Of a stretch of 64,000 nt of DNA, positions 47,991 to 59,300 are shown one piece after another. The DNA lies in assembly GCA_947561715.1 (NCBI GenBank), contig OX387201.1, positions 1,816,001 through 1,880,000 of the forward strand. The letters are read 5' to 3'. Positions within the stretch are counted from its first letter, which is position 1; every line of letters starts with the position of its first letter. The notes under the pieces are model-generated. The model was given only the letters and a program-made list of their open reading frames with translations, ran no database searches and had not been told where the DNA came from. The position numbers were made by a program, and so were the translations under genes. The DNA comes from Ascidia mentula. Taxonomy: Eukaryota; Chordata; Ascidiacea; Phlebobranchia; Ascidiidae.

Positions 47991-50183
47991 ACTTACGACC
48001 AGAGAAAAGAATGAAGAATTCAACAAACTGCTTGGCACATTGAGCGAGTCGCAATTCATCGAATTTATTCGCAAGGCAGGTTTGCCTGAAACTCACCTTC
48101 AGCAACGCAAGAGAAATAGAAGTGACAATTACACAATTCTTGAAAGTTGGGTTATGATATATGGTGGGTGTACACTACACTTACATATATATTCAACAAA
48201 TCCTTTATTTCCATGTGCAATAGCTTATTCAACTTATCTGTATTTTGTAAAGGTATATTTTCAATTTAAATGCTTGTATGTTGATCTGGAAAATTGTATT
48301 GAACCGTTTTTCATTTGTATAAATTATGTAATTTCAAATTACACCATTAGTGATTGGTTTTGAAATGCAAAACTATCTTTTTTGACACCCAAACAATTTT
48401 ATAACTTGCAAGTTAATTCATTACAAGTACGGAATATTCATCATTTTTTCTCTCTCCCTTGCAATTGCATGAGATTAAATTGGATCAAATTACTTCTTTA
48501 TTGACACAATGTTTTGATTTGCTACAGGATGTGTTGATAGGAGTACAATTAAACTTCTAACCCAAATTAGACAAGAAGTTTTTCAACCTGTTAGGAATTT
48601 GGATATTGACAATAGGCTACATGAAAAGCTTTTGAAAGGTATTGGGCACAAAATATTTTATAGTTTTTGTTATTAGCTAAAACCTTAAATGAATGTACCA
48701 AAGCTAATATGCTGCTATGCATTATGTGCAAACATTTTGAACATGACTACGTCCATCATCAGTGCAATTTGAGAATGAGTTGCAACCAAGAGAGGAGGTA
48801 GGCAGGCAACTGAACAGGGAAAACATAACAACACACCAGAACCACATCACATGACAGTAGCTACTCCAGGAGGTCTCCGCACTGATGTCATCGCAGCATA
48901 TTAGCTTTGGCTTTCTTGTTTAAATTAATAAATTCCAAGTTTTTTGCACCAATGTGTATATATGTTTTTGCTTATGGAATTCCATTACATTGGCCAGCAA
49001 TTGTTTTCCAAGTTTACAATAACTTTTGTTTGTATGTTGTGTCTGGTGCATGATAAGAATGTGCAGGACTGAATCCAAAGAGTTTGATAGTAGTTAAATG
49101 TACTCTTCCGAATACACATATTGACTGTGAATCCTGCAATCATTGTGCTAAGATCAAATTTAACCGAACAGTGCTTAGAATCACATAGTTTCACTTGAAA
49201 ATTTAAAACTGGCGTTGACTATGTAAAATTTTGGAAAAGCCAGAGCTAAGATGCTTATAATGGTAGAGCAAACATTGCCGCTTGTGTATACGCCCTGTTG
49301 CAACTCAGTTACCTTACCGCACTGATAATAAAACACAGCAGTGTTCAAAACATTTGCCCTACTCTGACTAGCATATTAGCTCTGGATTTCACAGGAATTT
49401 ATGTATAAAATTAGTATTGTATCAAGCAAACTGACTAAAGTTTTCTATATTTGTACATGTCCAGTATTTAGGCGAGTGTGGAAGAGATTTAATTTTTTAC
49501 AGGTCGGGAACAAGCTTGGCTGTTGTATCCTGTTATCCAGCGTTATTATCAAAATAACACCTGGTTGGCTATAGCTCGTGACAATCTGGCACTAGAGGGC
49601 TATGTGATCAATCAATGTCAACGGGACTATGATGATCAACAAGAACAATGCTATCAGATGCTAAAGTGTTGGATACAGAAAAGTGGTCTTGGTAAAAATT
49701 GTGGTAATGTTTTTGGGAGACCACTGTGATTTAGAGAAATGTATAAATGTGCCTATATGTGCAGAAGCAACAACCTTAAGTTTTACTTTCAAAGGAAAAT
49801 CATGCAATAAATAGTAGTTTTGTAGCATATGAATAGTGGATAGCATTAACCAGTGTAGTATTTTTAATCCCTAAACAGCAGACTTTTAAATACAACTTTT
49901 TTTTTGTATTTTGGTGCTATTAGTGACTCCAGTTGAAATTGCAAAAGAATTGAAGAAGCTTGATATCACGGTTCCGGAGGCATACCTCCGTGGAGCTCAA
50001 ACTCCAGTTGAATGTAAGTTCAGGCATTTGAGGACTTTAATTTGTGTTAATTCTATTCTGGAACTTAAGCAAACTCAAAATAAGCATATACTGTTCCTTG
50101 CTGACATGGAAAATAAAGATCCCTTGGTCACAGAACTGCACAGGCTGATTTTTGGAGTCATTCGCGTTCCTTTCAGGAAATAA
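47991..50183 (+). CDS. Tandem Death-domain protein, copy 3 (4 exons seen)
   Basis: Exons: 47991-48163, 48528-48638, 49503-49691, 49924-50183 (stop), 243 codons. First domain: LTTREKNEEFNKLLG, QFIEFIRKAGLPETHL, ILESW; exon 2 adds TIKLLTQIRQEVFQPVRNL. Second: REQAWLLYPVIQRYYQNN, WLAIARDNLALEGYVI, CYQMLKCW; exon 4 adds VEIAKELKKLDITVPEAYL and then about 60 further residues (with LFLADMENKDPLVTELHRL) not present in copies 1 and 2. No TIR. All introns phase 1, as in the sister copies. Copies 2 and 3 could be alternative parts of one transcription unit with copy 1, but each has its own stop. The start exon is not seen. Confidence 0.75.
48698..48910. mobile_element. MITE with 18-bp inverted ends (213 bp)
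   Basis: CCAAAGCTAATATGCTGC at the left and its exact reverse complement at the right. Target duplication not clear. In intron 2 of Death copy 3. Confidence 0.65.
49240..49385. mobile_element. Second MITE of the same terminal type (146 bp)
   Basis: Ends CCAGAGCTAAGATGCT and, reversed, CCAGAGCTAATATGCT; related to the termini at 48698-48910 but with a different interior. Same intron. Confidence 0.55.
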
Positions 50184-51047
50184 GTAATATTTTTTCTCAA
50201 GCCATTTTTACTCTCGGTTACAGTGCATCGCTGTTAGCAAATGCGCCATAGGTCGGTCAACCCCGCATTCGGCGATTCTATTAATTAATAAAGATCAATT
50301 TGTTGCAGGAGAATGGTGGAATGATCAAAATTTCAATCCAAATGCTGGGGGCTTCATTTATTCTTGATGAAGTGAAACCACATGTGAAATATTTTAGGCC
50401 TTTCTTTGTATTGGAGTGGTATGCAAAGTCTTGTGTTGATTTATTAGTCAAATGGCATTTAATGCTGAATCAAGTTCAATCGTATTGTTTTGTATTTTTT
50501 TTTCATCAACCAAACATCCAAACCCATAGCGTCTAGGGTGTCTTTTGCTTTTAGATATTTTTAATCACTTCTTCATATAGTATGTGTCTTTTCTACTATT
50601 TTTTCTAAACATTTAAAAAAAATCACTATTAAAATGTTGCTGTCTTTGACGTCGTATCGCTGTTGGTTTAACTCCTCTGGAATAGATTCCTTGTTTAATT
50701 TCAACATATGCTAACTGTGCTCTTATAATTTATTCTTATAAGCGTAACTATCCCTTCACCTCTTCTCCTTAGCCTGTCTTGGATCAGAAACTTCATTTTT
50801 CAAGTTAAGGTAATTCGCATTCGGCCACTTGTGCTATTTTCTATGTGTTTTACTTATGAACCACAGCGCTTGGAATCAGTGTGGTTGGGGTTTCTCCACG
50901 AAAATGGGATTTTTCGAAGCAAAACCAAGAATTTAGCGCCCGAATAACTACATTACGTTAGAATTATGTCGCTTTAAAAATTCAAACGGTGCTTTCGCTT
51001 TTTTACCTGGAGCACGCAAATTTTTTACGTTATTCAATATTGGCAGG
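50184..51047. other. Interval after the Death genes
   Basis: An open frame at 50300-50536 has no domain or splice support. Nothing else recognised. Confidence 0.35.
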
Positions 51048-51468
51048 CATAGGCGCCTAGTTTTCATTTTTCCAGTGGGGCGGCTATATTATGACGTCAT
51101 AATTTGTTACTATGACGTCACTAAGTATCGAAAAACTGTGTTTGAATTTCAATGTATGAGGCGTATTAACCAAAAGGGCGGCGTTAACGATAAACACACG
51201 AGATCGGTCTACGACACGACCAATAAGAACCTGTTGGCATATCATACTGCGAGACTGACGTTGCAACAACCGATGTCAGTTACGCAAGCGAAACTAGGTC
51301 AACATGTTTTGTGCGCGTCGTGCAAGAAACACATTGTTTTTAGGTCTTTTTATTTTCGAACGTTACGAATACGACGAGTTAAATGGTGCGGACAGACGCG
51401 CGTAATAGCCACTCGTTTTCTTTTTTGAAAAACCTGGGGGGGCTAGCCCCCCGGACTAGGCGCCTATG
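51048..51468. mobile_element. MITE with 8-bp target duplication (421 bp)
   Basis: Perfect inverted ends CATAGGCGCCTAGT...ACTAGGCGCCTATG with target duplication TTGGCAGG at 51040-51047 and 51469-51476. Interior has GC-rich palindrome GGGGGGCTAGCCCCCC near the right end and a 117-codon frame of no known family. The 8-bp duplication suggests hAT. Confidence 0.8.
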
Positions 51469-51674
51469 TTGGCAGGTATTCTCAGGTTCGTAAATTTACG
51501 ATTTTTCCTCTACGACTTGTCCGGAAAAATGTAGGCTACTTGGCGAGACTTATTATTTTTTCTTGTCCCATGGCTAGGTCTTAGTCACCGAACTGAATCA
51601 CTAATCTTATGCAACTATAAATGACGTATAGCATTTTGGATAATTGTAAAGCAACAGCCACAGTGAAAAAGATG

Positions 51675-53160
51675 CTGTAACAAAGTTCCTACATTTAGGG
51701 TCATTTTTCTTGACTTATCACCATTCAGAGCGCCCCTGACAAACAAATAGTGCGCTTCCCTTCCTGGTTTACAACAACATTCAACCATAAACAATTGACA
51801 AATCCATATGAATACAAGTAAAAATTTTGCCTCGTATCGGAAGCTCATTGACATATGAGTTCTAGTTATCTCATTTGAGATCTTCTATACTGTTGCGAAA
51901 ACTAGTCAGAAGATTTTATTGCTTGCTCGCGCACAATGTTACGCATATTTAAAACACTTAAGGCCTACAAAGCTTGGCGAAAAGCTGTTCTCGTTAAAGT
52001 CCTTGACGTTCCACACAAAAAAACGATTGATTTTTCATGAAAACACTTTTTCTGAGACAAGAGAAAAAATATTGAACAGATGTTTGGACTTCTTCTTAGG
52101 ATGGAGGTTAGTTGGGTTATTGGATCTGCACTTGTTCCACCTCCTCAAATAGAAGCTGAAAAAAAACACGTCATATATTTAAATGACGTTGCTGTTTAGC
52201 GAAACAAATTTTTCTTGATTCCTTGGAAAAACACATTTTCCGATTTTCGTTTCTAACTTTGGAAAAACAAGTTTTCATTAAGGCCGCATCTCTCAATTAA
52301 ATCCTAAAAATTGAGTTTTAGAAGTCATTTGTTATTGTGCACCTGTTACAGTTTCTCTTGTTTGCCAAAAACAATCGCCGGGTCTGATGACTCATGAAGG
52401 GGGCTACTATTGCTGAACAGAAAAAAAATTGATTGCAGCTGCATTAAGACAGCACATTGGGGGGTTTTGCAAAGGCTAACTGCTAAATTGTCAGTCCTAG
52501 GGGGTGTACAAATAGCCCCGGTGGGGCCCCAAGACAATTACAAGACATCTAATTCTTCATGAATTGTGTAGAGGAGGGTTGGTGGCTTCACTTAATCGCA
52601 AATGGAGGTAACTTTCTGTGATTCATTTTTTCACAAAACAAACCTACACTTTTTTCTGCTTTTTTGACCAAAATAATGGCCAACAGAGGGTCAAAATGCC
52701 CCCGGGGGAGCAGTTTAAGTAGTTATTTTGATTATAAATTTGGCCACAATTCCTTGCCAAGGGTCCGCACTAACAGAAAATCACAAATTGAACATACATT
52801 CTGTGATTCATTTTTTCACAAAATCAACCTCAATATTTGGGTAGTTTTTCAGCTACATGTACAACAGCACCCTCTACCAATTTACTGCCTGACTAATAGC
52901 CCTGAAAAACAAACTAAAACTGCCCCAAACACGCTGAAAATCGCCCTGGCAACAGCCTGTTCATCTGCGCTCATTCAACCAAAACACTGGCGCCCATGCA
53001 TGACCCATTGCATTGTTACACATAATTTTACTCTGTTACGCAGGACAGAGTTCGAGAAGGGCAATTCCCAACCGGGAAAGTCTTTTCCATAGAAATACAG
53101 AGATGCGGCCTTAAATGTTATCAGTAGGAACACGTGGAAATTGTTGTGGTCGTTTAAATA
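51675..53160. repeat. Duplicated segment R, copy 1 (interrupted)
   Basis: Positions 51675-52281 and 53115-53160 together match 54030-54675 at roughly 90%. The gap is exactly the piggyBac-like insertion at 52282-53110. Confidence 0.75.
52282..53110. mobile_element. piggyBac-like non-autonomous element (829 bp)
   Basis: Inverted ends GGCCGCATCTCT...AGAGATGCGGCC flanked on both sides by TTAA (52278-52281 and 53111-53114). The paralogous segment at about 54628 has a single TTAA at the same point and nothing inserted, which proves the boundaries. The 142-codon plus frame inside (52664-53092) has no transposase motif. Confidence 0.85.
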
Positions 53161-53237
53161 GATGCACAGTGCCCACAATTAGTTTTCAGAAGCACGGTGC
53201 CCACAATTGGTTTTCATATGCACAGTGCCCACAATGG
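53160..53237. repeat. Three degenerate copies of a 28-bp minisatellite
   Basis: Units of the type GCACAGTGCCCACAATTGG; the same satellite is expanded at 55668-56162. In the intron next to CCP exon 14. Confidence 0.7.
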
Positions 53238-53320
53238 TTTTTTTAGAGAAAGTATACCCATAATGGTGTGGTAAAGGAACGCACTGAAACGTGACTTTTG
53301 AATAAAATTGAAACACTTAC

Positions 53321-56300
53321 GTATACATTTTCCAAATGGCACAGCGAGTGTCCCTGGAGATACACATAGGCTTCGGGCAAGACCGTCCAGTACATAACCA
53401 TCTTTGCAACCGACAGTAAAAGGCGAGTTAATGGGGAATAACGTAATTTCCGGCGGAACGAAGAAACCGTTCTCTGGGGGCGTTGGGGAACAACTAGCAG
53501 GTGGTGGTGGTGGTGACGGTGGTACAGAACCTAAAACAGCAAGTCGTACTAAAATAGTCAACTGACTTTTGTAACCTTTTTAGGACGCATATTGATATTT
53601 CTATGAAAATAAGTTTTGGTGCTGGGAAATGCCCACCGTGTAGAAATGCCCACCAAGCAAAGCAGTGATGCATTTAACTTTAATTTATGGTTGAATGAGC
53701 GCACATGTGCGTTCTGTTGTCATGGCGAATTTTAGGGTGTTTGGGGCAGTTTTTGTGGGCTCAGTTTGTAGAGTGTAGGGCGTGGTTAGCCCAGGGTCGT
53801 GAGTTTAAACTTCACCGGGAGCTTGATTTTTCAGATCTCGCTCCGATTTGTCGGAAAAAGGGGCTGATCCAGCATGCAGCCGTTTCGCACCGGTTCTATA
53901 GAACCGTCTCACGAAATTTATGAGATCAGCGAACCGGTTAGCATTACGTGGGACTGTCAATGGATTTTGTAACAGAACCAAATGAAAAATATGCAATGCC
54001 TAGGCTGCGAAGCCTGTGAACCTTGTGTTTCCACATTCAAGGTCATTTTTCTTGACTTATCACCATTCAGAGCGCCCCTGACAAACAAATAGTGCGCGTC
54101 CCTTCCTGGTTTACATCAACACTCAACCATAAAAAATTGACAAATCCATATGAATACAAGTAAAACTTCTGTCTCGTATCGGAAGCTCATCGACATATGA
54201 TTCTAGTTGTCTCATTTGAGACCTTCTGTACTGTTGCGAAAACTATTTAGAAGATTTTATTGCTTGCTCGCGCACAATGTTACGCACATTTAAAACATTT
54301 TAGGCCTACAAAGCTTGGCGAAAAGCTGTTTTCGTTAAAGTCCTTGACGTTTCACACAAAAAACGATTGATTTTTCATGAAACACTTTTTCTGAGACAAG
54401 AGAGAAAATATATTGAACAGATGTTAGGATTTCTTCTTTGGATGGAGGTTAGTTGGGTTATTGGATCTGCAGTTGTTCCACCTCCTCAAATAGAAGCTAC
54501 AAAAAACACGTCATATATTTAAATAAGACAATGACTTTGCTGTTCAGCGAAACAATTTTTTCTTGATTCTTTGAAAAATCACGTTTTCCTATTTTCGTTT
54601 TTAACTTTGGAAAAACAACTTTTCATTAAATGTGATCTGTAGCAATACGTGGAAATCGTTGTGGCCGTTTGAATATAATGGGGAAATAATAATCTATGAG
54701 CTGCAATGCTTTACTGTCGTGCTGACTATTCAGTATAGATATTGCTAGTTTGGTGGCTTTTGTATTTCACTTTCGTCTGAGTGTAAAAAAAATATTGTTT
54801 AAAATCGCGTTGTTCAAAAACAAGACCATACATAAGTGTTATTATTTTAAAATAATTCTAACATTTTTGTCTAACGTTCTCGCATACCACCTAGGTACCT
54901 TCTGCGTACCTTTAGTGGTTCGCGTACCATCGGTTGGGAACCACTGCCGTAGATAGAGTAGCTTAAAGAGATGAAAGTTTTTTCTCTGCTTTGTGCAGAT
55001 TACTTACGAACGCATGTCGGTGGGTCGACAACAAAATTGGTGGATGAAGTGCACATATTGATCGTCGGACCGACCAGATTGTAACCGTCATCACATTCGT
55101 ACTCAAAAACGATACTGATAGGGTACTCCGTCTGGGCTCTCGGCTTCACGTATCCATTGACTGGATTGACCGGAACGCATACGGTTGGGGCAGGGGGCTG
55201 AATAACTGAAATTCGGGGTCAAGGTTCAAAGACGAGCTTCGCTACCCAGCCAGAAGGAAACATGAACTTATGCAGTGGTGGGATTCAGCCGGTTCGCACC
55301 GGTGCTATGGAACCGTCTCACGAAATTTTATGAGATCAGCGAACCGGTTAGCATTACTGGTTACTGTCAATGGATTTTTGTAACAGAACCGGCTGAAAAA
55401 TATGACTTTTGTGATTGAACCGGCTGACAAAAAATTTAAATCCCACCACTGAACTTATGTGTTTGGAGTTGAAACAGCAAAACCACTCACTAATTATTGC
55501 ATTTTTTTCTTCCAACAGGTCGTCGGCATTATGTTTTTCGGGTATCTCGCTCTAATTGGAAAAGTATGTTTGACCCAGGTTGGCTACGATACCACTGTAA
55601 GTTATTGTAACCTCTGTACTCCCTTTATATCCCCAGGTAGAGATATCAGAAAAGGTTGTATTGGTTTTCAGATGTACAGTGCTCACAATTGGTTTTCAGA
55701 TGCACAATGCCTGCAACTGGTTTTCAGATGCACAATGCCTACAATTGGTTTTCAGATGCACAATGCCTACAATTGGTTTTCAGATGCACAATGCCTACAA
55801 TTAGTTTTTAGATGCACAATGCCTTCAATTGGTTTTCAGATGCACAATGCCTACAATTAGTTTTTAGATGCACAATGCCTGCAATTGGTTTTCAGATGCA
55901 CAATGCCTACAATTGGTTTTCAGATGCACAATGCCTACAATTGGTTTTCAGATGCACAATGCCTACAATTGGTTTTCAGATGTACAATGCCTACAATTAG
56001 TTTTCAGATGCACAATGCCTGCAATAGGTTTTCAGATGCACAATGCCCGCAATTGGTTTTCAGATGCACAATGCCTGCAATTGGTTTTCAGATGCACAAT
56101 GCCTGCAATTGGTTGTCAGATGCACAATGCCCACAATTGGTTTTCATATGCACAGTGCCCACAATGGGATTTTTCGAGAAAGTATACCGACAATGGTGTG
56201 ATAAAGGAAGGCAGTGAAACGAGTCTTTTGGGTAAAATTGAAACACTTACGTATACATTTTCCAAATGGCACAGCGAGTGTCCCTGTAGATACACATATG

Positions 56301-59300
56301 CTTCGGGCAAGACCGTCCAGCACATAACCGTCTTTGCAACCGACCGTAAAAGGCGAGTTAATGGGAAATGACGTAATTTCCGGCGGAACGAAGAAACCGT
56401 TTTCTGGGGGCGTTGGGGAACAACTAGCAGGTGGTGGTGGTGGTGACGGCGGTACAGAACCTAAAACAGCAAGTCGTACTAAAATAGTCAACTGACTTTT
56501 GTAACCTTTTTATTCAATCATGTTTAACAGTTTACGCTCTTACTGTTCATTACAACGCCAAGGAGTCGAATACCCTAACCCAAACAGTTGGTTTAACAAA
56601 ATAAATAAAAAATGCCGCAAAACTACCCATGTTGTCGGACGTGTTGACCTACCTTCGCAAACTGGCAGCGCGCCCTGTACGACTCCGTTAAGCCCGCACA
56701 CCTGTGACCCCACAGTTACGAAAACAAATCCCAAGTCGCATTCAAATACGATGAGATCCCCAGTTTGCCAGAGGGTCTTTCCAGGCGGAAAGATTTGCGC
56801 ATTGGCAGGCACTTGCACGTTGGTGCAAGTTTGTGGTGGTGGTGCCACTGTTGTGGTTGCGTCTGGTGGAGGAGGTGAGGCAGCTGCGTGAGAGTTATAC
56901 ATAGTAATAGGGCGAATGTGCACGCCGCTTACAAGTTCATTTTGCGAAAAATTTGACAGACAAAATATCGGTTCTAAATATTTTCAAGATTAGATACTGT
57001 GTCATAATATTGCAAAGCTGCAGACAGGGTGTGTACACGCACTGTTTCGACCTGTAAGGTCTCATCAGTGCAACTGTGTGATTGGTAATGTCTTAAAATT
57101 TAACCTGAATTTAGAAATTTCGGACAAAAAATGCATAGCAGATAGTAACAGAGTAGTAATAACAAAACTAATCATCAAAATGAATGACAATTTTTTTCCA
57201 TACGTTCACAAACAGGCAGGTCGCCCAGAATTGCTCCGTTAGCTCCACAGATTTGAGAGCTGCTCCCTCTAAACTCGTACCCCGGGTTGCACTGGAAGTT
57301 TATCAATTCCCCTATTTGCCAAACCGCTTGGCCCACTGGCACAGTTCTGCCCATAGCAGGAGCCTGGATGTTGGTGCAGGTAACTGGTGGCCTGTTTTCT
57401 AAAAGGTGTAATGTTGTTTATTCAAAAAGGAATTTAACGCAAAGCACGAATTCGTTTGACCAAAACTGATCTCCTGCCAAAATTGAACGCACTTTTTCTT
57501 CTCCGACGTTACGTCAGTCAGACAGCGAAACTTCATCAGGGTATAACACCGCAATTCAAACGTTTAACCACACAACATTCAACGGCATAAAATAAAAAAG
57601 AACACGCTATCACCGCTTGTGAAATATGTCTTAATATTTGCTATGTTTTGCTTGTGCATGGACATCATTGGCATCGCTGAAAAACAACGATGTTTTGAAC
57701 AACCAGAAATTCAGGTTTAATATGGATGTTCGACCATAATTAAATTTTAAATTTTTGTTCAATTTGGTAAATCCGCATGTGGCATGGGGTTGGTCGATTA
57801 CTGCCAATATTGCTTATAGACGCCATTACCGTTGTCGGTGTATAAATAGACGACTTACCAACGCAAACGGTGTCATGTGATGAGAATAATCCATTTGAAA
57901 GGCAAACAGCACCTCCTGAACCTTGTCTAGTGTATCCAGAGTTACATTGGAATGTCACAGCTTCGTTTACGTTCCATGAAGTCTTACCAACAGGAAGAGA
58001 GAAACCGTTAGGTGGCGTTGTAGGGTTCGTACACATCACAGACGGAGGCAAAATGGCTGGAAAAAAGATGGTGTAGTAGAACCAATTGCACTTGGTATGT
58101 GTAACACCTGAGGTATTTAATACCGTACTAAAAAATCTTACCAACAGTTTAAAAATTATAGCTTTTTATAATGGTCAGATATTTTGTCTAATAGACGACT
58201 TACCACCAACACAAACGGTGTCATGTGATGAAAATAATCCGTTTGAAAGGCAAACAGCACCTCCTGAACCTTGTCTAGTGTATCCAGAGTTACATTGGAA
58301 TGTCACAGCTTCGTTTACGTTCCATGAAGTCTTGCCAACAGGAAGAGAGAAACCGTTAGGTGGCGTTGTAGGGTTCGTACACATCACAGTCGCTGGAAAA
58401 AATATGGTGAAGTGGCGGGTTATTGGCGGCATTGGTCAAGCGCCCGACCCGTGAACAAAGAAAAGAAAACCTGATCGGGATTCGCGTCCAGGATATCCTG
58501 GGTTCCAACCCCGGTGTGGTCCAAAAAAAATGATAAAGTAGAACCAATTGCACATGGTATGTTTCCCATTCGACTTTTTTAATAACGCATTTAAAAAACC
58601 TTACCAACAGTTTAAAAATTATTGCTTAAACGAAAGTCATATATTTTGACCAAGTAGACCAGGGTTTCCCAAAATTTTTTGGCCTCTAACCCCTATTTGT
58701 GATCTTGCTTTTTCACAGACCCCCTATCTTATGCCATCAATTGTTTCGACCAATCGTCTCAACCTTGACCAGTATTTTGTCTTGCGTTTAAAAATGTTTT
58801 CAATATTCTATTTTCATTTAAAGTTAGAGACTTTGCACCTAATTCCACTTAACAGTTTAATCACACAATTAAGCTCCACCGTAATTTCACTTTACTTCAC
58901 CCCTCAGACTCCAAACAAACTTTCACTTTTCAAACTCAATTACACTTCACGAAATTCTTGTACGCGAGAAGAACGGCTAATACGGCAACTCTACAGGCGA
59001 TAAGTCTAAATTATTACACCATAGACGTGGTATAAGACGTAATTGGAACCAACTTTTGAATATTAAATAGGTCAAAAACCATTAAAGATTGCGAAAACTA
59101 ACTAATCAATGCGACAATTTTATGTGACTGTGTACGTACTGTTTGCAATACATCAGTTTGATTTTGTTGCAATATCGTCAAGGGACCCACTGTGCAACCT
59201 TCACGGAACACCAGTTATGAAACCCCTGAAGTAGACGACTTACCACCAACACAAACGGTGTCATGTGATGAGAAAAATCCGTTTGAAAGGCAAACAGCAC

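Noticed and set aside
54750-54956. Element ending GGTTGGGAACCACTG (hAT-like terminus)
   Set aside because: Only one end is recognisable, so limits cannot be set.
55459-56371. Long plus-strand frames (133, 167 and 110 codons) with a repeated Met-His-Asn-Ala motif
   Set aside because: They are translations of the 28-bp minisatellite in different frames, inside an intron of the minus-strand CCP gene.
58430-58535. Genuine tRNA gene
   Set aside because: A B-box-like motif is present but the cloverleaf does not form, and the same sequence recurs as a dispersed repeat, so it is a SINE.
58655-58990. hAT-like start CAGGGTTTCCCAAA as a complete element
   Set aside because: The opposite terminus and target duplication could not be found.
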